From: Cellulosimicrobium cellulans
GTDB taxonomy: Bacteria; Actinomycetota; Actinomycetes; Actinomycetales; Cellulomonadaceae
Reading direction: 5' to 3'
Assembly (NCBI RefSeq): GCF_007679345.1
Contig: NZ_VEGH01000008.1
Location: 186,001-250,000, forward strand
Length of the DNA stretch: 64,000 nt
The position numbers and the translations under genes were made by a program. Under the pieces are notes generated by a model. It was not told where the DNA came from, did not search any database, and saw only the letters and a list, made by a program, of their open reading frames with translations. Shown here in pieces: positions 53,424-63,065 of this stretch (positions within the stretch are counted from its first letter, which is position 1; each line of letters begins with the position of its first letter).

Positions 53424-54104
53424 TCAGCCCTCGGCCGCGGCCTGCTCCTCCGCCGGGGCCTCGGTGGCCGGCGGAGGGGTGGCCTGGGGGACCGGGGTGA
53501 CCTGGTCGAGGGCGATGCAGCCCTCCGGGACGGCGAACGGCTGGTCCGCCACGAGCACGACGTCCGACGCGGCCACCAGCGCGTTGTAGGACGACCCGAC
53601 GACGACGTCCACCGACGCGTCCGCGCGGGTGTCCAGCACGAGCTGCGGGGTGTCGAACTGCGCGGCGACGGTGTACGCCGCCGCGACGCCCTGCGTGCCG
53701 AACTGGATCAGCGCGGTACCCGCGTAGGTCGAGTAGCCCATCTGGCTCGCGTTGAGCTGCTGCGCGATCGTGAAGCCGCGCTGCGAGAGCGCCGCGGCGG
53801 TGTCGCCCGCGAGCCCCACGCGGGCCGTCCCGTTCAGCACGTTCAGGGAGACCTGGCCGTAGGGGACCGGCGTGGCGCCCTCCGGCGGGCACGGCGAGTC
53901 CTCGGCGGCGAGGCCCGTCGGCTCGGGGGACGAGAAGTCGCGCGACAGGAACGGCAGCGACACGTTCCCGGTGTAGACGGCAGCGGCGCCGAACGCGGCG
54001 ACGGCGAGGCCGCCGAGCAGCACGCCGAAGACGACGGCCTGGCGCTCGCGGGTGTGCCGGCGGCGTCGCTGACGGGCGGCGTCCGGCGTGCGGTCAGCGC
54101 TCAT
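53424..54104 (-). CDS. LytR C-terminal-domain protein
   Basis: A 226-aa membrane-anchored protein: basic cytoplasmic N-terminus, one transmembrane helix (residues 24-45), Pro/Ser linker, and a LytR_C domain (about 78-170; VSLNVLNGTARVGLAGDTAA, ALSQRGFTIAQQLNASQ, IQFG) found attached to, or alone beside, LytR-CpsA-Psr cell-wall ligases. A Pro/Ala/Glu-rich tail follows. The ATG overlaps the upstream gene by 11 nt, so the two form an operon. Confidence 0.86.
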   Translation of the reverse strand: MSADRTPDAARQRRRRHTRERQAVVFGVLLGGLAVAAFGAAAVYTGNVSLPFLSRDFSSPEPTGLAAEDSPCPPEGATPVPYGQVSLNVLNGTARVGLAGDTAAALSQRGFTIAQQLNASQMGYSTYAGTALIQFGTQGVAAAYTVAAQFDTPQLVLDTRADASVDVVVGSSYNALVAASDVVLVADQPFAVPEGCIALDQVTPVPQATPPPATEAPAEEQAAAEG

Positions 54105-54402
54105 CGGACTCGATCACCAGGACGCGCGCGTGCAGCACGGGCCGCTGCTGCAGGGCGGCGCGCACCGCGCGGTGCAGGCCGTCCTCCAGGTACAGCACGC
54201 CGCGCCACTGCACGACGTGCGCGAACAGGTCGCCGTAGAACGTGGAGTCCTCCGACAGGAGGTTGTCCAGGTTCAGCGTGCGCTTGGTGGTCACCAGCTC
54301 GTCCAGGCGGACCTGGCGCGGCGGGACGTCGGCCCACTGCTTGGGCGTGACCAGGCCGTGGTCGGGGTAGGGCCTGCCCTCGCCCACGGACTTGAAGATC
54401 AC
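54094..54402 (-). CDS. Conserved actinobacterial 102-aa protein upstream of lytR_C
   Basis: MIFKSVGEGRPYPDHGLVTP, WADVPPRQVRLDELVTTKRT, LLSEDSTFYGDLFAHVVQWR and ALQQRPVLHARVLVIE: a well-conserved small protein regularly found beside LytR_C genes and sometimes labelled a VapB-type antitoxin, a label I see no basis for here (no partner toxin). GTG start with TACACT 7 nt upstream, so leaderless. Confidence 0.8.
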   Translation of the reverse strand: MIFKSVGEGRPYPDHGLVTPKQWADVPPRQVRLDELVTTKRTLNLDNLLSEDSTFYGDLFAHVVQWRGVLYLEDGLHRAVRAALQQRPVLHARVLVIESDER

Positions 54403-54409
54403 GCACGCG

Positions 54410-54415
54410 AGTGTA
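54410..54415 (-). promoter_or_regulatory. -10 box of the lytR_C operon
   Basis: TACACT on the minus strand, 7 nt before the GTG at 54402. Leaderless arrangement. No clear -35. Confidence 0.5.
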
Positions 54416-54589
54416 GGTGAGACGGGCCCCGCGCGGGGGCGCGGCTCGCGGGTGGGTGGTCGGGAGCAGCACCCGGGTGAACTTGCCTCCTGAGGTCAGC
54501 CCGTCGTGCCCGGTGGCCGATGGGACGGGTACGGCGGTACCCGGTCGGGGCAGGTCCGTGACCAGACGGGTCTGGAGAAGGGCGGTGCG

Positions 54590-57439
54590 ATGGCGTCCGA
54601 CGCGCGCGGTCGCGCCCGCGGGCGGGTGCGGTTGGTGGTGGCCGTGCTCACGCCGCTCGGGCTCGCCATCTCCCTGGCCGGTTCGCTGTTCCACGCCCAC
54701 CAGGAGCGGGATCGTGCGGTGCAGGCGACACGCGCCGACATCGCCGTGTCGGCGGAGGCCCTGGAGGCGCGGCTCGGGGGCCAGATCCGGGTCGCCACGA
54801 CGGCCGCGTCCCTGCTGACGCCGAGCGCGGGTACCTCCTGGGACGACGCGGCGGCCTCCTGGGAGAGCCACCTGCGGGTGCTGACGTCCCCGGCCGGTGC
54901 GCCCCGACAAGACGAGCCGTCCGGGGGCGCGCCGCCGTCCGCACCCGTCGTCACCTCCGGGGTCGGGTGGCTCGCCGCCCCGGCCAGCCCGGCCGACCGG
55001 GCGGGGCCCATCGACCTCCGCCCGTCGGGCGGCGCGGACGTCCCGGGTGCCGTGCACGTGGCGCGCGTGGTGCGGCTCGGCTCGTCGTCGCTGCTCGACC
55101 GGCTCGCGGCCGGGGGGTCCACCACCACGGGCGTGTCCGCCCTCGGGGCCGCGCTCGCCTCGGCGCGGGACTCGGGGCAGCCGGCCATGAGCGCGCCGTA
55201 CCGGGCGGGCGTGCTCGAGGTCGACGGCTCGGACGCCGGGAAGGTGGCGCGGGCGGACGGCGCGGACGGGCTGGAGGCGGCCATCGCGGTGGCGGTCTAC
55301 GACACGGCGGACGCCCCGGTGACGACCGGCGAGCGCCGTCGGCGGTTGATCGGCTGGACCGTCACGACGGTCAGGGTCGGTCCGCTGCTCGACGCCGTGA
55401 CGACGCGGCCCCACGCCGCCGCGGTCGTCAGCGACGGCGACGCGGTCCTCGGCGTCCTGGCCGAGGACGGCGCGGCCCCGCCCGCGCCCGGCGGATCCCT
55501 CGACGTCGGCGTGCCGGTCGCCGGCCGCACCTGGACGCTCACCGCGTCCCCTCTGGGCCTGCCGGGGCTCCTCGCGCCGCTGCCGCTGGTCGGGGGTCTG
55601 CTCCTCACCGCGCTCGTCGTCGGTCTCGTGGCCTCGCGGGCCGCGGCCGAGCTGCGCGCGGTCGAGCTGGCGGAGGACCGCACGCGCGCACTGGCCGCCC
55701 GGACCCGGGACCTGGAGTCGATCACCCGGAACACGCCCGACGCCCTCGCCCGGGTCGACGGCGACGCCCGCCTCCGGTTCGTGAACGCCGCGATGCGGCG
55801 CGCGGCCCGCGTGTCCGACGCGGACCTCGGTACGCAGGTCGGCGGGCTGGCGGGGCGGTCCCCCGTGATGGACGCCGTGCGCGCCCTCGCGCACCACATG
55901 ATCGCGATCTCCGCGGACCCGGGTTGCGACCCGGACACCGACCCGCGACGTCTCATCAGCATGTCCGCGCACGTGGAGGGTCACTGGTACGACGTGCGGG
56001 CGGTGCCCGAGCGCGCCGCGGACGGCACCGTCGACTCGGTGCTCGTGGTGGCCCGGGACGTCACCAGGTTCCGCGAGGCCCAGGACCGGCTGACGCACGC
56101 GGCGACCCACGACCCGCTCACCGGCCTCGCGAACCGCGACCTCGCGCGGGAGCGGGCGGTCGCCGCGCTGGCCACCTCGCGGGCGGGCACCGCGCTGCTG
56201 CTGCTCGACCTCGACCGGTTCAAGCTCGTGAACGACTCCTACGGGCACGTGGTGGGCGATCAGCTCCTCCAGCAGGCCGCCGAGCGGGTGGGCGCCGGCC
56301 TGCCGGACCGGTCCGTGGCGGCCCGGCTGGGCGGGGACGAGTTCGTCGTGCTGCTCCCCGACGCGACGCCCGCGGCGGCAGAGGAGGTCGCGCTGCGCCT
56401 GGTGGCGGCGTTCGACGAGTCGTTCGAGGTCCGCGGCGAGGAGTTCGCGGTCGGCTGCTCCGTGGGAGTGGTGCACACCGAGCCGGGCGGGATGGCCTGG
56501 GACGAGCTCCTGCGGTGCGCGGACGTCGCGATGTACCGCGCGAAGGCCGCCGGCGGGGGCTGCCACCAGTGGTACGAGGAGCAGGGAGCGGACCACGCGC
56601 GGCAGCGGCTCACGATGGCCGCGGACCTGCGCCGGGCGACGGAGGAGGGCGAGCTGTCGCTTGTCTACCAGGGGGAGGTCGACCTGGTGACGGGGCGGGT
56701 CGAGGGCGTCGAGGCGCTGATGCGCTGGACCAGCCGCACCCGCGGGCCCGTGTCCCCGGCCGAGTTCATCCCGGTGGCGGAGGAGACCGGCCTGATCGGC
56801 GAGCTCGGCGCCTGGGCGCTCGACCGGGCGCTCGGCGAGGTGACCGCCCACAACCGGAGCACCGGTGCGGGGCTGCGGGTGTGGGTGAATGTCTCACCCC
56901 GGCAGTTCGCGGGCGGGCAGGACCGGCCCGACCTCGTGACCCTGGTGGTCGACCTGCTGGCGGCCTACGACGCCCCGGCGAGCTGGCTCGGCATCGAGGT
57001 CACCGAGAGCGCCCTCGCCGACGACGCCCGGGCGGTGCCCATGCTGAGCGCCCTGCGCGAGCTCGGGGTCGGCGTCGCGATCGACGACTTCGGCACGGGG
57101 TACTCCTCGCTGTCGCGGCTGCACGACTACCCGGTCACGCTGCTGAAGATCGACCAGTCGTTCGTCCAGGAGCTCGGCGGGTCGGGGGCCGCCGGCCCCC
57201 GGGCGGCCGGCGTCGTCGAGGCGGTCGTCGCCCTGGGCCGGTCGCTCGGCGCCGACGTGATCGCCGAGGGCGTCGAGGACGAGGCGCGGTACACCGCCCT
57301 GCGCGCGCTGGGCTGCGACCTGGCGCAGGGCTACCTGTTCGGCAGGCCCTGCGCGTTCGCGGACGCGGTGCGGCCCGTCCCGGTCCCGGGGCCGGTGCTG
57401 CCGGGGATGGTCGGCGCCAGGCTGCCCGGCCCCCGCTGA
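54590..57439 (+). CDS. Bifunctional diguanylate cyclase/phosphodiesterase (PAS-GGDEF-EAL)
   Basis: A 949-aa membrane protein for cyclic-di-GMP turnover. Transmembrane helix 1 (about 15-33), an extracytoplasmic sensor region (about 34-325), helix 2 (about 327-350), a PAS-like domain (about 370-500; NTPDALARVDGDARLRFVNA), GGDEF (about 510-675, GGDEF at 581-585 intact) and EAL (about 685-935; EAL at 708-710, VNVSPRQF, IEVTES, DDFGTGYSSL, LKIDQSFV, AEGVED). All the metal- and substrate-binding motifs of both domains appear intact, so both could be active. GGAGAAGG precedes the ATG. Its last 109 nt overlap the 3' end of the convergent membrane-protein gene. Confidence 0.93.
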   Translation: MASDARGRARGRVRLVVAVLTPLGLAISLAGSLFHAHQERDRAVQATRADIAVSAEALEARLGGQIRVATTAASLLTPSAGTSWDDAAASWESHLRVLTSPAGAPRQDEPSGGAPPSAPVVTSGVGWLAAPASPADRAGPIDLRPSGGADVPGAVHVARVVRLGSSSLLDRLAAGGSTTTGVSALGAALASARDSGQPAMSAPYRAGVLEVDGSDAGKVARADGADGLEAAIAVAVYDTADAPVTTGERRRRLIGWTVTTVRVGPLLDAVTTRPHAAAVVSDGDAVLGVLAEDGAAPPAPGGSLDVGVPVAGRTWTLTASPLGLPGLLAPLPLVGGLLLTALVVGLVASRAAAELRAVELAEDRTRALAARTRDLESITRNTPDALARVDGDARLRFVNAAMRRAARVSDADLGTQVGGLAGRSPVMDAVRALAHHMIAISADPGCDPDTDPRRLISMSAHVEGHWYDVRAVPERAADGTVDSVLVVARDVTRFREAQDRLTHAATHDPLTGLANRDLARERAVAALATSRAGTALLLLDLDRFKLVNDSYGHVVGDQLLQQAAERVGAGLPDRSVAARLGGDEFVVLLPDATPAAAEEVALRLVAAFDESFEVRGEEFAVGCSVGVVHTEPGGMAWDELLRCADVAMYRAKAAGGGCHQWYEEQGADHARQRLTMAADLRRATEEGELSLVYQGEVDLVTGRVEGVEALMRWTSRTRGPVSPAEFIPVAEETGLIGELGAWALDRALGEVTAHNRSTGAGLRVWVNVSPRQFAGGQDRPDLVTLVVDLLAAYDAPASWLGIEVTESALADDARAVPMLSALRELGVGVAIDDFGTGYSSLSRLHDYPVTLLKIDQSFVQELGGSGAAGPRAAGVVEAVVALGRSLGADVIAEGVEDEARYTALRALGCDLAQGYLFGRPCAFADAVRPVPVPGPVLPGMVGARLPGPR

Positions 57440-59817
57440 GCCGCCGTCTGCTGCAGCAGCATCCACGTCGAGCAGGCCGCCGCGAGCAGCGGCACCGCCA
57501 GCCCGATGCCGGTGGCGGGCACGACCACGCCCGAGTCGTTGAGCGCGAAACCGACGCCCAGCGTCGTGGCGAGCGCGACCAGGCCCTTCATCAGCATCGG
57601 GGCGTCCGTGCCGATCTGCCGCAGCGGTGCGCCCGCGGACAGCCAGGCGTAGGGCCCGCCGTCGGGCGCGCTCACGGCCGAGCGGGCCGGGCGCCCCACC
57701 AGGAGCACGACCAGCAGCAGTCCGCCGATCGCGAGCAGCGTCTGCTCGCTGCCGAACAGGATGCGCAGGTTGGTCTCGCCCTTGCGCAGCAGCACCGTCC
57801 ACAGGCCGCCGTCGAGCACCGTCTCGATGAACGCACCCAGGTGGGTGCGCTCGTCCGGCGGGCGCAGCCAGTCGACGACCGCGATGCCCACGACGGTGAC
57901 GGCACCCGCCGCCAGCACCGCGAGCACCCGCCGCCAGTTCAGCCGGATGCCGGCCGTGAGCAGGGCGAGGACGGCGAACCCGGGTACCAGCGCCGGCGGG
58001 CCGCCGAAGTCCGCGCCGATCGACGGGCTCCCGTTGATGACCACCGCGACCAGGCCGAGCGCGGCGACCACCGCGACGGCGAGACCGCGGCGCCCCGCGC
58101 GCAGCAGCGGGTCGGCGAACGCGACGGCCGTGAGGATCATCGCAGTGGCGAACAGCGCGAACGCCGGGTTGCCGAAGCCGTAGAACCGGCCGGCCACCAG
58201 CGAGCCCGGGCCCATCATCGAGTCGAGCGCGAGCCGGGCGCCGGTGGCGACGTCGACAGCGAGCACGAGGGCCGTGATCCCGCCGACGGCGCCCATCGGC
58301 CCGAGCAGCCGCCCGCGCCACCACGGCGGCAGCAGGGTGACCGCGACGATCGCCGCGCAGAACAGCGCCACCGCGCCCGCCAGCGCCCAGGCCGGGTTGC
58401 CGGCGCGCCACCACGGCAGGAGGTTGGCGAGGAAGGTCGACACCGGCACCGCGGCCACGGCGACGGCGCCGACCCGCAGCCCGTGCAGCACGCGGCGCGG
58501 GTGCCCCGCGCCCGGCGGCCGCCGGCGCAGCCGGGAGATCAGGCGGGTCCACCACAGGCGGACGCGGTTGTTCAGCCCGACCATCACCAGGAGGTAGAGC
58601 GCCAGGTTCAGGCCGACCCAGAGGACGTAGAACCCGCCCACCAGGGGTGCGGCCGCCAGCGCGTGCCGGTTCTGGTCGATCAGGTAGGCCACCCGCGCGC
58701 CGGCGGTCGCGTCGTCCGGGCTGTGCCGGATCACCGAGCCCACGAGCGCCCCGGTCGGCGCCTGGTCGCGGATGCCGAGCGCGTGGAGCACGGTCGGCGC
58801 GATGTCGGTCGTCTGCAGGAAGCCGTCCTGCCGGGTCGACGACGAGCTGATGAGGCCGCCCGCGTACGTCCCGCCGTCGGGGTTCGGACCGGTCGCCGCG
58901 GCCACCTGCAGGTTCGCGCGCCGGCTCGAGTCCGCCACCGAGAACAGCAGCACCGTGGGGTCGGAGCCCGAGTCGGCGACGGCGTCCAGCACCGCCGCGA
59001 TCCGGGCGTCGATCTCCTGCACCTGCTCGGCGCGGGTCGGCTCGATCACCACGTCGGTGCCGGAGACCGGGGGCTCGTCCTGGGTGTCGCTCGGGACGTC
59101 CGTGTCGGCCTCGGAGCGGCCCCGGGTCTGGTAGCCGGGGTCCCGCACCGTGCCCGCGTCGACCACCACGAGCCGCGAGCCGTCGAGGGCCGCCGCGACG
59201 GCGTCCTCCAGCCCGCCCGCGTCGGCCGGGGCGCGCACGTGGGCGCCGACCGGCGTGCCGTCCGCGTCGGCCAGGGCGATCGCCGCGCCGGGGCCGATCC
59301 CGGTGGCGGTGAGCCCCGCGGTCGCGACCGTGTCGCCCAGCAGCCCGAGCCGGGAGTCGTACGAGGACGCGCGCATGGCCTCCTGGTAGTCCGCCCAGCC
59401 GGGGACCGCGCCGTTGGCCAGCGGGTCCCGCAGCGTGCGGCAGGTGCCGTCCGCGACCGCCAGGTCGGTGGCGCGCCCGCCCGCGGACACCGCGAGCCAG
59501 CCCATCGACGGGCAGGTGAACGAGATCGCGCTGCGCACCACGGTGGTCCCCAGCGACGCGGTCCGGGACAGCTCCCAGAGGGCCGGCGTCGTCAGCGAGC
59601 CGAGGTCGTCCCAGCGCAGCCCGGTGACGCCGACGAGGACCACGGGCCCGCGGTCGTCCCCGTCGGGGGCGTCCGCCGCGGCGGCCCGCGGGGCGGCGGC
59701 CCAGCCGAGGGCGACCGCCAGCAGCGCCGCGAGCGTCGCGGCGACCAGGCGGGCCGGGGCGGTGCGGGCGGGCGCGGGGCGGGCCGTCGTGCGCGGCTGA
59801 GGCGTGGACAGGGGCAC
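57331..59817 (-). CDS. Alkaline-phosphatase-like multi-pass membrane protein
   Basis: An 828-aa exported/membrane protein. A signal sequence (about 20-48), a soluble extracytoplasmic domain (about 50-390) resembling the alkaline phosphatase superfamily (VVLVGVTGLRWDDLG, STRQDGFLQTTDIAPTVLHALG), then about 11 transmembrane helices (from residue about 405). The superfamily metal ligands are not all obvious, so activity is uncertain. It is widespread in actinobacteria without an assigned function; a cell-envelope role fits. GTG 59817 starts MPLSTPQP-like sequence. The last 36 residues, encoded over the convergent GGDEF-EAL gene, are low-complexity and may be accidental. Confidence 0.78.
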   Translation of the reverse strand: MPLSTPQPRTTARPAPARTAPARLVAATLAALLAVALGWAAAPRAAAADAPDGDDRGPVVLVGVTGLRWDDLGSLTTPALWELSRTASLGTTVVRSAISFTCPSMGWLAVSAGGRATDLAVADGTCRTLRDPLANGAVPGWADYQEAMRASSYDSRLGLLGDTVATAGLTATGIGPGAAIALADADGTPVGAHVRAPADAGGLEDAVAAALDGSRLVVVDAGTVRDPGYQTRGRSEADTDVPSDTQDEPPVSGTDVVIEPTRAEQVQEIDARIAAVLDAVADSGSDPTVLLFSVADSSRRANLQVAAATGPNPDGGTYAGGLISSSSTRQDGFLQTTDIAPTVLHALGIRDQAPTGALVGSVIRHSPDDATAGARVAYLIDQNRHALAAAPLVGGFYVLWVGLNLALYLLVMVGLNNRVRLWWTRLISRLRRRPPGAGHPRRVLHGLRVGAVAVAAVPVSTFLANLLPWWRAGNPAWALAGAVALFCAAIVAVTLLPPWWRGRLLGPMGAVGGITALVLAVDVATGARLALDSMMGPGSLVAGRFYGFGNPAFALFATAMILTAVAFADPLLRAGRRGLAVAVVAALGLVAVVINGSPSIGADFGGPPALVPGFAVLALLTAGIRLNWRRVLAVLAAGAVTVVGIAVVDWLRPPDERTHLGAFIETVLDGGLWTVLLRKGETNLRILFGSEQTLLAIGGLLLVVLLVGRPARSAVSAPDGGPYAWLSAGAPLRQIGTDAPMLMKGLVALATTLGVGFALNDSGVVVPATGIGLAVPLLAAACSTWMLLQQTAAQRGPGSLAPTIPGSTGPGTGTGRTASANAQGLPNR

Positions 59818-59974
59818 CGGCCCAGCGTACGGGCGCACTACGCTCGGGGGCGTCGCCTGCGGGCGCCCCCGGCACCACGACACGGCACGTGCACGCGCGC
59901 CGCACAGGGAGCGCACGCGCCGACCACACGCGCCCGGGCTCCCCGCCCCGCGCCCGTCCCCAGGAGGTCCCCCG

Positions 59975-60931
59975 ATGCCGCGTCCGCGCTACGCCTACCT
60001 CGGCCCCGCGGGCACGTTCACCGAGGTGGCGCTGCGGCAGGTCGTGAGCCCGCAGGAGGCGGAGTACCTCCCGCAGACGGACGTGGTCAGCGCGATCGAG
60101 GCCGTCCGGTCCGGGGCCGCCGATCACGCCGTGGTCGCGATCGAGAGCACCATCGAGGGCGGCGTGACGGCCACCCTGGACGCCCTCGCCGTGGGCGAGC
60201 CGCTGGTGCTCCGGCGCGAGGTGCTGGTGCCGGTGGGCTTCACGCTCGTGGGCCGGCCCGGGGTGGCGCTCGCGGACGTCCGGCGGGTCGCGGCGCACCC
60301 GCACGCCTGGGTGCAGTGCCGCCGGTGGCTCGGCGCGCACGCGCCCGACGCCGTGCACCTGCCCGCCACGTCGAACACCGCCCCGGCGGCCCTGCTCGCC
60401 GACGCCGGGGCGGACGCGGCGGCGCTCGGCTTCGACGCGGCCCTGGTCCCGCCCGCCGCCCCGGCGCACTACGGCCTCGAGGACCAGGTGCTCGCCGAGG
60501 GCGTCGCCGACAACCCGAACGCGGTCACCCGGTTCGTCGTGCTCGGCCGCCCCGGCGAGGTGCCGCCGCCCACCGGCGCCGACAAGACGACCCTGGTCGT
60601 CCACCTGCCCAGCAACGAGGCCGGCGCCCTGCTCACCATGCTGGAGCAGTTCGCGGCGCGCGGCGTGAACCTGTCCCGGATCGAGTCCCGGCCGATCGGC
60701 GACTCCCTCGGCCGGTACTCGTTCTCGATCGACGCGGAGGGGCACATCGGCGAGGAGCGGATGGGCGAGGCGTTCATGGGACTGCACCGCGTGTGCCCGC
60801 ACGTCCGCTACCTCGGCTCCTACCCGCGCGCCGACCGGCACCCGGCCGACGTGCACATCGGCACCGCCGACGACGACTTCCGCACGGCTCGCGAGTGGCT
60901 CCGCTCGGTGCGCGGGGGCGCCTCGGTCTGA
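59975..60931 (+). CDS. pheA: Prephenate dehydratase
   Basis: A 318-aa enzyme of phenylalanine synthesis (prephenate to phenylpyruvate). The PDT domain (1-190) has RYAYLGPAGTFTEVAL, AIESTIEGGVTATLDAL, and VAAHPHAWVQCRRWL. The TSNTAPAALLADAG stretch replaces the usual SxTAAA catalytic loop with a close variant. The C-terminal ACT domain (about 205-290) has NEAGALLTMLEQFAARGVNL followed by SRIESRP, the phenylalanine-binding feedback motif. AGGAGG lies 7 nt upstream of the ATG. No other aromatic genes are adjacent. Confidence 0.94.
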   Translation: MPRPRYAYLGPAGTFTEVALRQVVSPQEAEYLPQTDVVSAIEAVRSGAADHAVVAIESTIEGGVTATLDALAVGEPLVLRREVLVPVGFTLVGRPGVALADVRRVAAHPHAWVQCRRWLGAHAPDAVHLPATSNTAPAALLADAGADAAALGFDAALVPPAAPAHYGLEDQVLAEGVADNPNAVTRFVVLGRPGEVPPPTGADKTTLVVHLPSNEAGALLTMLEQFAARGVNLSRIESRPIGDSLGRYSFSIDAEGHIGEERMGEAFMGLHRVCPHVRYLGSYPRADRHPADVHIGTADDDFRTAREWLRSVRGGASV

Positions 60932-60952
60932 CCGACGCGGGCGGGCGCCGGC

Positions 60953-61783
60953 CTAGGCGTGCCGCACGGCCAGGAGCAGGTGCGTGCCGCCGTCCGTGGC
61001 GCCGGGCTCCGCGCACGCGGCGACCTCGTGGTCGAGGAACCGCCGCCAGCGGTCGGGGTCGGCCTCGAGGTCCGCGAGCGTCGCCGGGTCGCCGAGCGAC
61101 GCCCAGTTGCTGCCGCTGAGCGCGGCCAGCTCCCCGCCGGCCGCCGCGGTGAGCCCCGCGAGCTCCGACGATCGGTACATCCGGCACACGTGCGCGGCCC
61201 CGGGCAGGTGCCGCAGGTCCCCGGTGCGCAGCACGCGGTCGTTCGCGTCCTCGCCGGCCGCCGCGGCGGCGCGGGCCACACCGGGCAGCGCAGCGCGCCA
61301 GGTGCCGAGCGCCGACATCACGGACGCCACGACGGCGCCGCCGCGCGCGGTGACCCGGAGCAGCCCGCGCAGCGCCTCCTCGGCCCGGTCGAACGTGTAC
61401 GACAGCGGTCCGCCGTACGCCACGACCGCGTCGAACTCCCCGTCGGCGTACCGGCTCGCGTCGCCGACGTCGAGCAGCTCACGGCGCTCCACGGCGGCCT
61501 CGGCGGCGGTCCCGCCCACGCGCACGCGGTTCAGCTCGAGCTGCACCGGGGACAGGTCCGTCACGACCACCGTCGCGCCGAGCGCGGCCAGCGCCAGCGT
61601 GAACCGGCCGGGCCCCGCGCCCACCTCGAGCACCCGGTCGCCCGGGCGGACGAACCGCGCGAGGAACCGGCGGTGCACCTCCAGCGAGACCCGTCCCGCC
61701 ACGTCCGCCTCGAGGCGGGACCACTCCGCGTCGCCGAGGTCGTCGTAGTACGCCCGGGTCGTCGCGCTGTCGTGGGTGCTCAC
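60953..61783 (-). CDS. Class I SAM-dependent methyltransferase
   Basis: A 276-aa methyltransferase with the Rossmann-type SAM fold: motif I VLEVGAGPGRFTLALAALGA, acidic residue after VVVTD, DAVVAYGGPLSYTF as motif II/III, and a C-terminal helical part. GTG start at 61783. Substrate not identifiable. It is convergent with pheA (21-nt gap) and downstream of the diacylglycerol-kinase-family gene on the same strand. Confidence 0.88.
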   Translation of the reverse strand: MSTHDSATTRAYYDDLGDAEWSRLEADVAGRVSLEVHRRFLARFVRPGDRVLEVGAGPGRFTLALAALGATVVVTDLSPVQLELNRVRVGGTAAEAAVERRELLDVGDASRYADGEFDAVVAYGGPLSYTFDRAEEALRGLLRVTARGGAVVASVMSALGTWRAALPGVARAAAAAGEDANDRVLRTGDLRHLPGAAHVCRMYRSSELAGLTAAAGGELAALSGSNWASLGDPATLADLEADPDRWRRFLDHEVAACAEPGATDGGTHLLLAVRHA

Positions 61784-61832
61784 CCCGGCAGTGTGCCCGG
61801 TGCGCGGGCCGCCGCGGGCGGGTTCCGCGCGG

Positions 61833-63005
61833 CTAGGTCGCGGCGACGCGGACGACCAGGGCGCCCGGCTCGACGCGCGCCGACAGCTCGGTGACCTGGC
61901 CGATCACGTCGCCGTCGACCTGCACGTACTCGCCGCCCGACACCTGCACGTGCACCTCGCGGGCGCGGGCGTGGTCGATCCGGCCGATCTTGGCGGGCAG
62001 CTGGCTGCGGACGCCGACCCCCTGCAGCACCACCTCGCCGAACAGCTGGGCCCACCCCGCGACGCCGCCCCGGGTGTCGATCGCCGCGACGTCCAGCCAC
62101 CCGTCGTCGAGCACGGCGTCCGGCAGCAGGGTGATGCCCCCGGGCAGCCGGCCGCAGTTGCCGATCAGCAGGCTGCGCACCCGCGCGGGCTCGCCCGGGG
62201 CGTCGTCCAGGCGGACCGTCGTCCGCAGCCGGCGGCCGTGCAGGTGCTTGATGCCGGCGACGAAGTACGCCACCCAGCCGACGCGGGCCTTGAGGTCGTC
62301 GTCCGCGTCCGCGACCATCGCGGCGTCGAAGCCGACCCCGGCGATGACCAGGAAGATGTGGTCGCGCGGCACGTCGGTGTCCGCGGGCAGGTCGTCGGCC
62401 GCCTCCGCGATGTCGTCGTCGACGCGCGACTCGTACCGCAGCACCTTGAGCCAGCCGACGTCGATCGTCCGGTCGGTGCCGTCCAGCGCGATCTGCAGCG
62501 CGGCGAGCGGGTCGCCGATCGGTATGTCCAGGTTCCGCGCGAGCAGGTTGCCGGTGCCGACCGGCACCAGGCCCATCGGGACGCCGGTCCCCACCAGGGC
62601 CTCGGCCACGGCGCGCACGGTGCCGTCGCCGCCGAGCGCCACGACGATGTCGGCGCCCCGCGCGACCGCGTCCCGGGTCTGGCCGATGCCCGGGTCCTCG
62701 AGCGTGGTCTCGAGCCACAGCGGCTCGGGGAGGTACTGCTCGGCGCACGCGCGGCGCACGGTCGCCCGCAGGTCCGGCACGCCCGGCTTCGACGGGTTGG
62801 CCACGAACGCCACGAGCGGGCGGTGCGGCTCCGGCTGCGCGGTCGTGGTGACGGAGGCGTGGTGGCTCGCCGCGGTCCCGAGGATCTGGCCGGCGCGGCG
62901 GGCGTGCCGCTCGGCGGCGGTCGCGCGCCAGGCGACCGCGGCGACGACGAGAGCGGTGACGGACAGCGCGGCGGCGACGACGGCCAGCCATCCCTCCCAG
63001 GTCAT
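61833..63005 (-). CDS. Diacylglycerol kinase-family lipid kinase
   Basis: A 390-aa protein with one N-terminal transmembrane helix (about 7-28) and a DAGKc catalytic domain (about 62-190) with VVALGGDGTVRAVAEAL and LVPVGTGNLLARNLDIP, then the C-terminal beta domain (SLLIGNCGRLPGGITLLPDA, GGEYVQVDGD). Actinobacterial members phosphorylate diacylglycerol or related lipids; the exact lipid is unknown. It is divergent from serS with a 214-nt intergenic region holding a palindromic repeat. Confidence 0.88.
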   Translation of the reverse strand: MTWEGWLAVVAAALSVTALVVAAVAWRATAAERHARRAGQILGTAASHHASVTTTAQPEPHRPLVAFVANPSKPGVPDLRATVRRACAEQYLPEPLWLETTLEDPGIGQTRDAVARGADIVVALGGDGTVRAVAEALVGTGVPMGLVPVGTGNLLARNLDIPIGDPLAALQIALDGTDRTIDVGWLKVLRYESRVDDDIAEAADDLPADTDVPRDHIFLVIAGVGFDAAMVADADDDLKARVGWVAYFVAGIKHLHGRRLRTTVRLDDAPGEPARVRSLLIGNCGRLPGGITLLPDAVLDDGWLDVAAIDTRGGVAGWAQLFGEVVLQGVGVRSQLPAKIGRIDHARAREVHVQVSGGEYVQVDGDVIGQVTELSARVEPGALVVRVAAT

Positions 63006-63065
63006 GTGAGGAATCTACGCGGCGGGAGCGGCCCGCCGCCTCAGGTCCCCGCGACGAGTCCGGGT

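Noticed and set aside
54094..54402. VapB antitoxin call for the 102-aa protein
   Set aside because: No toxin partner and no antitoxin DNA-binding motif; conserved with LytR_C instead.
54403..54589. Cyclic-di-GMP riboswitch upstream of the GGDEF-EAL gene
   Set aside because: I found only a short GGGTAC/GTACCC hairpin and no GEMM-like core.
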